Of a stretch of DNA of 50,012 bases, positions 16,112 through 24,687 are shown one piece after another; the first letter of the stretch is position 1, and each line of letters begins with the position of its first letter. The stretch comes from an uncultured Bacilli bacterium (GTDB taxonomy: Bacteria; Bacillota_I; Bacilli_A; RF39; UBA660), in assembly GCA_934120265.1 (NCBI GenBank), contig CAKOTU010000008.1, forward strand, positions 1 to 50,012. Reading direction: 5' to 3'. Below the pieces are notes generated by a model. It saw only the letters and a program-made list of their open reading frames with translations, had not been told where the DNA came from and did no database searches. The position numbers were made by a program, and so were the translations under genes.

Positions 16112-16161
16112 AGTATCATTTCCTTTTTAATAGTATAACATATTAAAGTTTTTTTTCACAT

Positions 16162-16192
16162 AAAAAATAAAGTAATTTTTTACTTTATTTTT
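16162..16192. terminator. Terminator after coiled-coil membrane gene
   Basis: An AAATAAAGTAA/TTACTTTATTT stem with T runs on both strands; the stop codon at 16180 lies in it. Confidence 0.6.
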
Positions 16193-16809
16193 CTCTTAAC
16201 GTGTTCTTTACTTTTAATTTCGTCATGCTCTAACAAGTCATAGTTTTTTAATATTCTTAATTCCCTATTATTATCTAATACCGCGCGTAATAAATTATCA
16301 ATTTTAGCTTTCATATCTCCAATTGCATCTTCATATATCTTTTTTGCTTCTTTATTTTCTAATAATTGTGCCTTTTTATTATTAAGATCCATTTCTAATT
16401 CATTAATATTATATTTTCTTAATATATCTTTATAATATTTATTCATTACTGTTTCCCATATTCCCATTGCTACAGAACTACTAACTCCTAAAAATAATAT
16501 TGCTAAAATTGTATTAACAGTAGGTAGTTTTGAAAGTATTAAAAATATTATTGAGGTTATCATGGTTATAATAGCAGCATAAACAATAGAAGCCATTTTA
16601 ACGCCTTTTATGTATTGTGGCGCTATTTTATAATCGGTTAATAATTGTTTTAAATTTTCTACTTCTGATTCATATAATTCAATATTTGAATCAATCAAAG
16701 ATAGGGTTTCCTGTAATTCTTTTAATTCATTTTCGCAGTCTTTTCTTTCCTCATCAAGATGTATAACAACTTTAGATTTTTCTTCAATCATTTTATCATA
16801 ATAATCCAT
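16180..16809 (-). CDS. Coiled-coil protein with two central membrane segments
   Basis: A 209-residue protein of unknown function. Residues 1-60 are strongly helical and charged (KVVIHLDEERKDCENELKEL), then two hydrophobic segments (MASIVYAAIITMITSIIFLI and LPTVNTILAILFLGVSSSVA), then a second coiled coil with many Lys and Glu. Such an arrangement would place both coils on the same side of the membrane. The ATG at 16809 follows GGAGG; the longer frame to 16887 starts before it. It has its own terminator. No family recognised. Confidence 0.65.
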   Translation of the reverse strand: MDYYDKMIEEKSKVVIHLDEERKDCENELKELQETLSLIDSNIELYESEVENLKQLLTDYKIAPQYIKGVKMASIVYAAIITMITSIIFLILSKLPTVNTILAILFLGVSSSVAMGIWETVMNKYYKDILRKYNINELEMDLNNKKAQLLENKEAKKIYEDAIGDMKAKIDNLLRAVLDNNRELRILKNYDLLEHDEIKSKEHVKRKIK

Positions 16810-16856
16810 AAATTTTCCTCCGTGTTCTGTATAATAACATATTTTTAAAAAAGAAG

Positions 16857-16892
16857 CAAAAAATAAAACCTTGAAATATAACTCCAAGGTTT
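16857..16892 (-). terminator. Terminator of rplM-rpsI operon
   Basis: On the minus strand AAACCTTG and CAAGGTTT form an 8-bp stem followed by TATTTTTT, about 15 nt after the rpsI stop. Confidence 0.8.
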
Positions 16893-16905
16893 GTTTCTGT
16901 AAAAA

Positions 16906-17322
16906 TTAACGTTTTGAGAATTGTGGAGCACGACGTGCTGCTTTTAATCCTGGTTTCTTTCTTTCTTTAGCTCTTGAATCACGAGTAACTAATCCAGCAG
17001 CTTTTAAGATTTTTCTAAAGCTTGTATCACTTGTTGGATCAGTATCTTTATCATATTCTAATAAAGCTCTTGCAATACCTAAACGAATTGCTCCAGTTTG
17101 TCCAGAGAAACCTCCACCATTAACTTTAACATCAATATCAAAAGTATTTTCAGTATTTGTAGCAACTAAAGGTTGTTTTAAATCCATAACATTAGTTTCA
17201 TAAGGCATAAATTCTCTAACATCTACACCATTAATAGTAATTTTACCTTTACCTGGAACCATAGTAACTTGTGCTACTGATGATTTTCTTCTACCAGTTC
17301 CAATAAATTTTCTTTCTGCCAT
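16906..17322 (-). CDS. rpsI: 30S ribosomal protein S9
   Basis: 138 residues, starting MAERKFIGTGRRKSSVAQV and ending in the basic RRAPQFSKR tail that reaches the P-site tRNA. The GGGFSGQTGAIRLGIARAL block is the family core. It lies 11 bp after rplM, as in nearly all bacteria. Confidence 0.97.
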   Translation of the reverse strand: MAERKFIGTGRRKSSVAQVTMVPGKGKITINGVDVREFMPYETNVMDLKQPLVATNTENTFDIDVKVNGGGFSGQTGAIRLGIARALLEYDKDTDPTSDTSFRKILKAAGLVTRDSRAKERKKPGLKAARRAPQFSKR

Positions 17323-17333
17323 TTAAAACCCTC

Positions 17334-17765
17334 CTATCTAGTCCATTCCACTGGTTTTTGAGCCATATGTGGATGTTCGCTTTCTGCATATACAAATAAT
17401 TTTTTATACATTTGACGCCCTAATCTTCCTTTTGGAAGCATTCCTTTAACTGCTCTTTCAATCATTTCAACAGGATATTTTTCCTTCATTTCACGAGCAG
17501 TTCTTTCTCTTAATCCACCTGTGTATCCACTGTGGTTGTAATAAATCTTGTCATCTAATTTATTACCTGTTAAATTAACTTTTGAAGCATTAACAATAAT
17601 TACAAAGTCTCCACAATCAATATGTGGTGTAAAAGTTGGTTTATGCTTTCCTCTTAATAATGTAGCAGCTTCTGTAGCAATACGTCCTAAATTTTTTCCT
17701 TCAGCATCGATTACATACCAATTACGTACTACATCTTCTTTTTTTTGCATATATGAATTTTTCAT
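17334..17765 (-). CDS. rplM: 50S ribosomal protein L13
   Basis: 143 residues with WYVIDAEGKNLGRIAT, HIDCGDFVIIVNA and MLPKGRLGRQMYKKL, the standard L13 blocks. First gene of the rplM-rpsI pair, with its own promoter and a structured leader that is a candidate for L13 autoregulation. GGAAGG precedes the ATG at 17765. Confidence 0.97.
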   Translation of the reverse strand: MKNSYMQKKEDVVRNWYVIDAEGKNLGRIATEAATLLRGKHKPTFTPHIDCGDFVIIVNASKVNLTGNKLDDKIYYNHSGYTGGLRERTAREMKEKYPVEMIERAVKGMLPKGRLGRQMYKKLFVYAESEHPHMAQKPVEWTR

Positions 17766-17840
17766 ATTCTTTTCCTTCCTCCATTACATATAAGTGAATT
17801 GTCCCAAGATTCACTTTATGTGGGATATATAAAATGTACC
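17766..17840 (-). ncRNA. Candidate L13 leader RNA
   Basis: The 75-nt leader between predicted start (about 17841) and rplM holds a long inverted repeat, AGTGAAT and ATTCACT with flanking pairs, around a CTTGGGACA loop. Bacillota rplM genes commonly carry an L13-binding leader at this place. The identity rests on position and hairpin only. Confidence 0.5.
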
Positions 17841-17847
17841 AGTTAAA

Positions 17848-17876
17848 ATTATATTAAAAAACTTAAAAAAAGTCAA
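17848..17876 (-). promoter_or_regulatory. rplM promoter
   Basis: Minus strand TTGACT (17876-17871), 17-bp spacer, TATAAT (17853-17848). Confidence 0.75.
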
Positions 17877-17950
17877 CATTTATTTAGTTTTTATAACAAT
17901 TATTTTACATTTCCCATCTATACTAAGTATATTTTGCGATTTTATTACTT

Positions 17951-18682
17951 TTATTCATACCATACATTATATAAATAAAGTCCCTCAGGATGTGCGGTAA
18001 TACCTGCTTTACATCTATCTTTAGCCTCTAATATATCTTTTATGCATGAATAATTCTTCTTACCTGCACCAATTTCTATTAAAAGTCCAACCATATTTCT
18101 AACCATATATCTCAAAAAACCATTTCCTACAAATGATATTGTAACTATATCATTTTCACATTTAATATCAGTTTCATATATAGTCCTAACATAATTCTCT
18201 TTTAAGTCATTAGCTTTAGTAAAAGATTTAAAATCATGTGTTCCTTCTAAATATTCAATAGCTCGTTTCATGTCATCCAAGTTTAATTTCTTATTATACT
18301 GAAATACATAATCTTTCTCTAATGGATTATACTCTCCAACATTTATTTTATAAATATATTCTTTTTTCAATACATTAAAACGTGCATGAAAATCATCACT
18401 TACTTCCTCTACAGATTTGATATATATACTTTTATCAATCAAACTATTTAAAGCTTGTTTTAATTTATCAGGTGTTATTTTAATATCTAAATCAAAATGA
18501 GCTTTCTGATTTATAGCATGAACCCCTGCATCTGTTCTACCACTTGCACTTACATTGACCATTTTATTATTAATCATAGTTAAAGCTCGCTCCAACTCTT
18601 CTTGTACAGTTTTTACATTTGGTTGTTTTTGATAACCATAAAACTTTGAACCATCATAAGCTAACGTTATTAAATATCTCAC
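17951..18682 (-). CDS. truA: tRNA pseudouridine(38-40) synthase
   Basis: 243 residues. RYLITLAYDGSKFYGYQKQP opens the protein, the catalytic Asp is in SGRTDAGVHA, and FLRYMVRNMVGLLIEIGAGK is the conserved late block. It modifies the tRNA anticodon stem-loop. Its start overlaps the ecfT stop (ATGA), and it closes the ECF operon as in Bacillus. Confidence 0.96.
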   Translation of the reverse strand: MRYLITLAYDGSKFYGYQKQPNVKTVQEELERALTMINNKMVNVSASGRTDAGVHAINQKAHFDLDIKITPDKLKQALNSLIDKSIYIKSVEEVSDDFHARFNVLKKEYIYKINVGEYNPLEKDYVFQYNKKLNLDDMKRAIEYLEGTHDFKSFTKANDLKENYVRTIYETDIKCENDIVTISFVGNGFLRYMVRNMVGLLIEIGAGKKNYSCIKDILEAKDRCKAGITAHPEGLYLYNVWYE

Positions 18683-19431
18683 ATAAACACCTCTATTCCG
18701 ATTGTCATTGCTAATAACAATATATGTCCTAAAATAACTAAATAATCATTTATTTTCATCTTATTATTTGAATAATATGTTCTACTATTAAAATTAAAAT
18801 TTCTAACTTCTAAAGCATCTGATAATACATCTGCTCTTTTTATTGATAATATAAACATTGGTATAATCATTGTCTTTAACGATTCTATTTTACCTTTTAT
18901 ATTTGAATTATAATAATCCATTCCTCTACTAGCTTGTGATCTCATTATTTTTATTGTTTGCTCATAAATAATAGGAATAAAACGAAGAGCAAAAGAAATT
19001 GAATAAGACACTTTAGAAACAGGGACGTTTAAAGCTTTTAACGGTGATAATACATATTCTAGACCGTAAGTTATATCTGTTGGTTTAGTAGTTAACGTAA
19101 ATATTGATGAATAATTGATTAATAAAATAATTTCTATAATCATTACTAGCGAATTATATAGACCAACTTTAAATATTAAATTTATTACTAAAAGAGAAAT
19201 TAGAAAATAACTAATATTTTTAATATTAATCAAATATTCATATAAAGTTACTTTTAAAGTATAAAATAAGTATAAACTAAAAACTAATAGAAAGAAGCTT
19301 AACAATAATTTATTGTTAATAAAAATTGTTAAGACAAATAGTAATAGAGATATAACCTTTGTAACAGGACTTAAATTATGAATAAATGTTTTATTCTCTT
19401 TATATCTTCCTAAAACTAGGCTATTTAACAT
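18679..19431 (-). CDS. ecfT: ECF transporter transmembrane component EcfT
   Basis: 250 residues with five to six membrane segments (e.g. VISLLLFVLTIFINNKLLLS). The first Ala-Arg-Gly coupling motif is recognisable in MRSQASRGMDYYN; the second is degenerate (DALEVRNFN instead of an ARGF form). These helices connect to the EcfA ATPases. Together they energise vitamin-binding S components encoded elsewhere. Overlaps ecfA2 by 11 bp and truA by 4 bp. Confidence 0.93.
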   Translation of the reverse strand: MLNSLVLGRYKENKTFIHNLSPVTKVISLLLFVLTIFINNKLLLSFFLLVFSLYLFYTLKVTLYEYLINIKNISYFLISLLVINLIFKVGLYNSLVMIIEIILLINYSSIFTLTTKPTDITYGLEYVLSPLKALNVPVSKVSYSISFALRFIPIIYEQTIKIMRSQASRGMDYYNSNIKGKIESLKTMIIPMFILSIKRADVLSDALEVRNFNFNSRTYYSNNKMKINDYLVILGHILLLAMTIGIEVFM

Positions 19432-20272
19432 ATCTATATATATCCTTTATTAAATCATTTATTTCATCTCTATAACCTATTTTTATATTTTTTTTCTTCT
19501 TTACTAAGTTAGAAAATTCAATAATATCCGGAACTTTAATATTGTTTTTTTTCATAATTTTTTCATTACTAAAAACATCATATTTATTTCCTTTTAATAC
19601 AACTTTACCATCTTCTAAAACAATCACTTCATCACTTATTTTAAGTAAAAAATCAGTATCATGACTTACAATAATAATTGTTTTGCCATACCTATTTTTT
19701 AGCTTTCTAATAATCTTTAAAAGATTTTTTCTGCTTACTTGGTCTAATCCTATTGTCGGCTCATCTAAAACGATTACCTTAGGATTAAATACCAAAATAG
19801 AGGCTATTGCGACTAATCTTTTTTCACCATGGCTTAAACTAAGAGGATCTCTTTTTAAAAATGATTCATCAAGACCTACCATGATTAAAGCATCTTTAAT
19901 TCTTTTATCAATACCACTTTTTTTATAATTAAAGCAATTTAATGCGAACTCTATTTCACGTTCTACAGTGTTTGCAAAAAATTGTTCTTCTGGAAATTGA
20001 AAAACTAATCCAATTTTATTTCTTAAACTATTTATGTCTTTTATTTTATTATTTTGTTCTAAACGATAAGAAGAAATATCAATATGACCACTAGTAGGTA
20101 ATAACACACCATTAATTAGTTCAATTAATGTCGTTTTTCCACTACCACACTTTCCAACAATAGAATATACTTTACCACTTTCAAAATCTAAATTAATATC
20201 AGCTAAAACACTATGTTCATTACTAGTTTTTTTATTATAAATATAACCAACACTGCAATATTTTATTTCCAT
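19421..20272 (-). CDS. ecfA2: ECF transporter ATP-binding protein EcfA2
   Basis: 283 residues. Walker A GKCGSGKTTLI, Q-loop LVFQFPEEQFF, signature LSHGEKRLVAIAS (His for the usual second Gly) and Walker B VIVLDEPTIGLD are present, with the switch His in IIVSHDTDF. The C-terminal extension is the dimer/EcfT contact of the family. It forms a heterodimer with the product of the upstream overlapping gene. Confidence 0.93.
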   Translation of the reverse strand: MEIKYCSVGYIYNKKTSNEHSVLADINLDFESGKVYSIVGKCGSGKTTLIELINGVLLPTSGHIDISSYRLEQNNKIKDINSLRNKIGLVFQFPEEQFFANTVEREIEFALNCFNYKKSGIDKRIKDALIMVGLDESFLKRDPLSLSHGEKRLVAIASILVFNPKVIVLDEPTIGLDQVSRKNLLKIIRKLKNRYGKTIIIVSHDTDFLLKISDEVIVLEDGKVVLKGNKYDVFSNEKIMKKNNIKVPDIIEFSNLVKKKKNIKIGYRDEINDLIKDIYRYVK

Positions 20273-21075
20273 AGATGATTCACCATCTCATTCATATTTA
20301 ACATAGTGTCACTAACAAGACCGTAATAACCAAGTTTATTAGATAAATCAACCATAAAAGGTAAATCTAACCCCAGTTTTTTTAGTAATCTTTCTTCTTT
20401 ATATACATTTAATTTAGAATCGTTTAAAACTATTTTTCCTTCATTCAAAACAACAATATCAGATCCATAAACAGTTTCTTCTATATCATGAGTAACATTA
20501 ATAATTGTCATCTTTTTTTCGTTATTTAATCTTTTCAAAATATTTAAAATTTGTTTTTTAGTTACACCATCTATCATGGAAAGGGCTTCATCTAGAATTA
20601 ATATTTTAGGTTCTTTAATTAACGCAGATGCAAGCGCTACTAACTGTTTTTCTCCACCACTCAAAGAATTTAAACTACGATCTAATAAATTATCAACAGG
20701 AACATAAGTTAAAACCTTATTTAACTTAGTCTTAATAGTACTTTCTGCATAACGCATATTATCTAAACTAAATAATACTTCATCTTTTACTGTATCACAA
20801 ACAAAAGTATTATCCGGATTTTCAAAGACAACTCCAACATTATCTCGAATATCTTTTAAATTATCATTACAAAGATTCATATGATATATATTAATATAGC
20901 TATCTGTTTTTATTAAACCTAAAAGTATTTTTACTAATGTACTCTTACCGCTTCCAGAAGGACCAATAATATGAACAAAGCTACCTTTTTTAATATCTAA
21001 ATTAAAATTATCAAATATTTTTTTCTCATTATAACTAAAGTTTAAATTTTTAATCATAATAATATTATTATCCAT
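20263..21075 (-). CDS. ecfA1: ECF transporter ATP-binding protein EcfA1
   Basis: 270 residues. Walker A GPSGSGKSTLV, Q-loop VVFENPDNTFV, signature LSGGEKQLVALAS, Walker B ILILDEALSMID and switch His in INVTHDIEET. First gene of the ECF operon; its own promoter precedes it and it overlaps ecfA2 by 10 bp. AGGTGATA precedes the ATG. Confidence 0.93.
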   Translation of the reverse strand: MDNNIIMIKNLNFSYNEKKIFDNFNLDIKKGSFVHIIGPSGSGKSTLVKILLGLIKTDSYINIYHMNLCNDNLKDIRDNVGVVFENPDNTFVCDTVKDEVLFSLDNMRYAESTIKTKLNKVLTYVPVDNLLDRSLNSLSGGEKQLVALASALIKEPKILILDEALSMIDGVTKKQILNILKRLNNEKKMTIINVTHDIEETVYGSDIVVLNEGKIVLNDSKLNVYKEERLLKKLGLDLPFMVDLSNKLGYYGLVSDTMLNMNEMVNHLWK

Positions 21076-21100
21076 ATTATCACCTCACTGTGTACCATAT

Positions 21101-21129
21101 ATTATAATATATTTATTATTTATTTACAA
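21101..21129 (-). promoter_or_regulatory. Promoter of the ECF operon
   Basis: Minus strand TTGTAA (21129-21124), 17-bp spacer, TATAAT (21106-21101), about 25 bp before ecfA1. Confidence 0.6.
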
Positions 21130-21130
21130 A

Positions 21131-21160
21131 CAAAAACCCAAATAATTGGGTTATTTTTTT
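21131..21160. terminator. Terminator after zinc-ribbon membrane gene
   Basis: AACCCAA (21135-21141) and TTGGGTT (21146-21152) with T runs on both strands. It separates the LemA-DUF2628 unit from the ECF operon. Confidence 0.75.
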
Positions 21161-21990
21161 AAAGAAATTTTTCCATCATATATGTATGTTGTTTTACCAT
21201 AACATATTTCACCAGTTAATACAGAACCATTTCTTATGACAAGCATTCCTCCTGAAGGGTGACTATATCTAATTTCAATCTGATAATTTATATTATCATT
21301 AGATATACTTCCATCACTCTCAATTTTATATGTGCCATCAACTACTGAATTATTTCCTAGCATCTCGGTAGCCATCACCAAATTTACTGAGTTTATATAG
21401 CTTTCTGCACTTACCTCATTAGCACCAACAGAAGAGTTAGTAATTTTTTCAGCTATTAATGGCATTACCGAATAATTCAACACAAGCAAAATGCCTAAAA
21501 TAGTAAAAATAACTATAAATACTGGGCTCGTTCTTCCATTTTTTGCACATATTCTTTTTAACTCTTCTAAAGTATAGTTAGGATGTTTATCAACAATTTT
21601 GTTAATCTTCTTATCAATAATTTTTAAATATAATGAATTAAACATAAAAAACATAATAATGTTAAACACTAAATTTATTGATAGAGCAACATAAACACTA
21701 AAATTTAATAGCAAAAGAACAATTATAAAAAGCCATACAATTCCAACTAGATATATCTTTCTATATAAAGCATATATAGGTCCAAACAAAAGTGAGGAAA
21801 AAGATAACTTGCTTTCTTCAATTCCTACATAATTATTACCTATATAAACCATTTTTAACGTTTCATAATCTTTTACTGATAAGCCTTGTGTAGTTTCATT
21901 TACTGTAGATTCAAAAGATCCTTGATTTCCACAATTTTTACATTTACCATTATTATCTAATTCATTACCACATATAGAACAATAATTCAT
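21151..21990 (-). CDS. Zinc-ribbon membrane protein, DUF2628-like
   Basis: 279 residues. An N-terminal zinc ribbon (CSICGNELDNNGKCKNCG) is followed by a DUF2628-like pair of hydrophobic segments around residues 70-125 (LFGPIYALYRKIYLVGIVWL) and a third membrane segment near 160-180 (VFIVIFTILGILLVLNYSVM), then an extracellular-type domain of about 95 residues. Function unknown. It follows the SDR gene by 8 bp and ends the four-gene unit inserted between rplQ and the ECF genes. Confidence 0.7.
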   Translation of the reverse strand: MNYCSICGNELDNNGKCKNCGNQGSFESTVNETTQGLSVKDYETLKMVYIGNNYVGIEESKLSFSSLLFGPIYALYRKIYLVGIVWLFIIVLLLLNFSVYVALSINLVFNIIMFFMFNSLYLKIIDKKINKIVDKHPNYTLEELKRICAKNGRTSPVFIVIFTILGILLVLNYSVMPLIAEKITNSSVGANEVSAESYINSVNLVMATEMLGNNSVVDGTYKIESDGSISNDNINYQIEIRYSHPSGGMLVIRNGSVLTGEICYGKTTYIYDGKISLKK

Positions 21991-21998
21991 ATTAATAC

Positions 21999-22751
21999 CT
22001 ACTCACTTTTTCCATTTTGAATTTTATACGATATTTTTAATTTTAATGACATTGGAATTAATTTAGAGAAAAATATACCTATTTTCATTTTAGCCCCTGG
22101 TATAATAATTCTTTTCTTTTTAAACATTTTATTTATAGCGCATTGTGATACTTGATAACTATTCATACCTTTAATACTAAATGAGCACTTTGCTACTCTA
22201 TTAAATTCAGTATCAACAGGTCCAGGGCATAAACAACCAATATAAACATTAGAGTCACTTCTTCTTAATTCTTCACTAATAGCACTAGTTAAATTTAAAA
22301 CATATGCTTTTGTGGCATAATAGCTCGCCATTAATGGCCCAGGTAAAAAAGCCGCACTACTAGCAACATTTAATATATAACCTTTATCTTTTTTCTTAAA
22401 GTCGTTTAAAAATAGCTTAGTTAAAGTATGAACTGTTTTAATATTAATGTCTATCATATCTAGTTCTTTATCAATGCTAGTATTAACAAATTCACCATAT
22501 ACACCAAAACCAGCGTTATTAATAAGTATATCGATATCTTCTTTTTTATACTTATTATATAGTTTCATACAATTAAATGTGCTAGAGATATCCATTATCT
22601 CTATATCAACATTAGTTTTTATTTCTTTTTGTAATTTTTCTAATTTTGTTTTTCTTCTAGCAACTAATATTAAATCATAGCCCATATTGCCTAAAATACG
22701 AGCCATATCCGCACCTAATCCTGAACTTGCACCCGTTATTAAAGCCTTCAT
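21999..22751 (-). CDS. Short-chain dehydrogenase/reductase
   Basis: 250 residues of classical SDR type. TGASSGLGADMARIL is the NAD(P) glycine motif, INNAGFGVYG the NAG motif, VASSAAFLPG holds the catalytic Ser and YYATKAYVLNL the YxxxK pair. The Arg after the first strand (ARRKTK) suggests NADPH. The substrate is unknown. The ATG at 22751 follows GAGGTGAT; an upstream in-frame ATG is not preceded by a site. Confidence 0.88.
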   Translation of the reverse strand: MKALITGASSGLGADMARILGNMGYDLILVARRKTKLEKLQKEIKTNVDIEIMDISSTFNCMKLYNKYKKEDIDILINNAGFGVYGEFVNTSIDKELDMIDINIKTVHTLTKLFLNDFKKKDKGYILNVASSAAFLPGPLMASYYATKAYVLNLTSAISEELRRSDSNVYIGCLCPGPVDTEFNRVAKCSFSIKGMNSYQVSQCAINKMFKKKRIIIPGAKMKIGIFFSKLIPMSLKLKISYKIQNGKSE

Positions 22752-22817
22752 AGTATCACCTCTAAGTTGATTATACAATAAAAAAAATTCAAAGACAATA
22801 ATCTTTAAATTTTTATT

Positions 22818-23357
22818 TTATAAATCTATTTTTACATCACTTTTCTTTACATCTTCAGCTTCAAAGAAAGCTTTTTTAGTTAAAGATTTGGAATTTGCAA
22901 CTACGCTTGTTGGGAATGTAACTATCATTTGATTAAACATTGATACATTTGAATTATACATTCTACGAGCTGCTTGTAAGTGTTCTTCAACATCAACAAT
23001 AGATTGTTGTAATGTTTTATAATTCTCACTAGATTTTAATTCTGGATATGCTTCTGCTAAAACATTTATTCTTTCTAAATTTTTAGTCATTTTACTATTT
23101 TCTTCATTCTTTTCTTCTAAAGACATTCCTTTACGAAGATTAATAACCTCAAATAAAGTTTCTTTCTCATGTTTAGCATATGCTTTTACAGTATCCATCA
23201 TCTTAGTTAAAACATCATATCTTTTAGTTAACGCTACATCTATTCCAGAGTCAGCTTCTTCAATTTTAACTATGCATCTATTTAATTTATTTGATGTTGC
23301 AACATACCAAATAGCTACTATTACAATTAATAATAAAATTATTCCTATTAATGCCAT
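22818..23357 (-). CDS. LemA family protein
   Basis: 179 residues: an N-terminal membrane segment (LIGIILLLIVIVAIWYVATS), then the long helical LemA core with RCIVKIEEADSGIDVALTKR and LKSSENYKTLQQSI and a C-terminal SLTKKAFFEAED. LemA proteins are membrane-anchored helical bundles of unknown biochemical role. It follows a DUF3137 gene by 3 bp, a common pairing. GGAGGTG precedes the ATG. Confidence 0.9.
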   Translation of the reverse strand: MALIGIILLLIVIVAIWYVATSNKLNRCIVKIEEADSGIDVALTKRYDVLTKMMDTVKAYAKHEKETLFEVINLRKGMSLEEKNEENSKMTKNLERINVLAEAYPELKSSENYKTLQQSIVDVEEHLQAARRMYNSNVSMFNQMIVTFPTSVVANSKSLTKKAFFEAEDVKKSDVKIDL

Positions 23358-23360
23358 ACA

Positions 23361-24251
23361 CTACACCTCCCTTCTAAACAAATCATTATCTAAGTCAAGT
23401 GTATCTACAAACTCAGTAATAATTTTCATCTCTTTTAATGTTTTATCTTGTTCTTCTTCCAAGTTTATTTTTTTGAAAATGTTAGCCTCAAACAAATCTT
23501 GATTATTGTAAAGTCCTACATGAAGACGATTATTTATAAAACATAATAATAAACGTCCTTTAGTTTTATCTTTCAATTCTTTTATTTTTTCCATACAATT
23601 AGGGGTTAAAACATAAAAAGCATCTAATTCATTTTGAGCATAAACTTTAAATTCTTTATTAAACTCCATATCTTCCATACTTACTTTATTATACTTTGTT
23701 TTTGAAAACAAACCACCTCTTCTAGCATTATGGAAGTTTTTAGCACATACTTGAATATTAGCTTTAAATTGTTTATTAAAATCAAATATAAACCATTGAC
23801 CTCTAAATATTGTTACATATGTTGTATGTCCTTCGTCATCAGTATGTTCTTCCTCAATATGAACATCCGCAGACTCAAAATTAATATTTTTATACTTAGC
23901 TTTTATATAATCGTTGGAATGATATCTGTCACCCATATTCATCATTTGCGTTGATGCGATTGTCTCATAAGCTATGCCGCTTTCAGGCTTATAATCAATA
24001 TCAGTAAACATTTTTTTGAAAGAACTTAAAACCACTATTCTTTTATATATTTCATTAAACTCTTTTCGATCTTTGCTTGTTAATACAGTGGTTAAAATCG
24101 TTCCAATTATAAATGCCACCATAACAATGCCAAATTGACCTTCTGTAATATAAATAAGAAATATTCCTACTAATATAGCAATTGTAATACCAATTGCATT
24201 TTTTTTAATAATTTTTTTTCTTAGTTCTTCTAATCTATCAAGCTCACCCAC
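23361..24251 (-). CDS. DUF3137 membrane protein, LemA partner
   Basis: 296 residues from the GTG at 24251. Two membrane segments (AIGITIAILVGIFLIYITEG and GIVMVAFIIGTILTTVLT) precede a cytosolic-type domain with RGQWFIFDFNKQFKA and LTPNCMEKIKEL, typical of DUF3137. The TTG at 24281 would give a longer frame but lies within the promoter spacer; AGGGTG stands nine bases before the GTG. It probably works with the adjacent LemA at the membrane; biochemical role unknown. Confidence 0.78.
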   Translation of the reverse strand: MGELDRLEELRKKIIKKNAIGITIAILVGIFLIYITEGQFGIVMVAFIIGTILTTVLTSKDRKEFNEIYKRIVVLSSFKKMFTDIDYKPESGIAYETIASTQMMNMGDRYHSNDYIKAKYKNINFESADVHIEEEHTDDEGHTTYVTIFRGQWFIFDFNKQFKANIQVCAKNFHNARRGGLFSKTKYNKVSMEDMEFNKEFKVYAQNELDAFYVLTPNCMEKIKELKDKTKGRLLLCFINNRLHVGLYNNQDLFEANIFKKINLEEEQDKTLKEMKIITEFVDTLDLDNDLFRREV

Positions 24252-24270
24252 ATTATCACACCCTACTAAA

Positions 24271-24299
24271 ATTTTATACAATTATATAAATATTGTCAA
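24271..24299 (-). promoter_or_regulatory. Promoter of DUF3137-LemA unit
   Basis: Minus strand TTGACA (24299-24294), 17-bp spacer, TAAAAT (24276-24271). It supports the GTG start at 24251. Confidence 0.6.
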
Positions 24300-24325
24300 C
24301 AAAAAAAGATGCTTATTTTGCATCT
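24300..24325 (-). terminator. Terminator of the ribosomal superoperon
   Basis: Minus strand AGATGC (24325-24320) pairs with GCATCT (24312-24307), followed by a T7 run. The rplQ stop is in the loop. Confidence 0.85.
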
Positions 24326-24669
24326 CCTTCTACTAATTCTAAAATTACCATTAACGCATCGTCTCCTCTACGTTCTGTTAATTTTAATATTCTTGTATAA
24401 CCTCCGTTACGAGCAGCATAGCGTTTTGCTAAATCATCAAATACTTTTTTAACAGCATCATTATCATTGTGTAAGAACGCTAAGGCTTTTCTTCTTGATA
24501 CTAATGATCCATCTTTTCCATATGTAATCATTTTATCAACAAATTTACGAACTTCTTTAGCACGAGTTTCAGTAGTTTCAATACGTTCGTTCATAATTAG
24601 GTCACGAGTTAAATTTGCAAGCATACTTCTTCTATGTTTGTTAGTACGCCCTAATTTTCTATAAGCCAT
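24313..24669 (-). CDS. rplQ: 50S ribosomal protein L17
   Basis: 118 residues with KLGRTNKHRRSMLANLTRDL and a GGYTRILKLTERRGDDALM ending. Last gene of the S10-spc-alpha superoperon, followed by a strong terminator. Confidence 0.97.
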   Translation of the reverse strand: MAYRKLGRTNKHRRSMLANLTRDLIMNERIETTETRAKEVRKFVDKMITYGKDGSLVSRRKALAFLHNDNDAVKKVFDDLAKRYAARNGGYTRILKLTERRGDDALMVILELVEGDAK

Positions 24670-24687
24670 TTCATTTCCTCCTAACTA

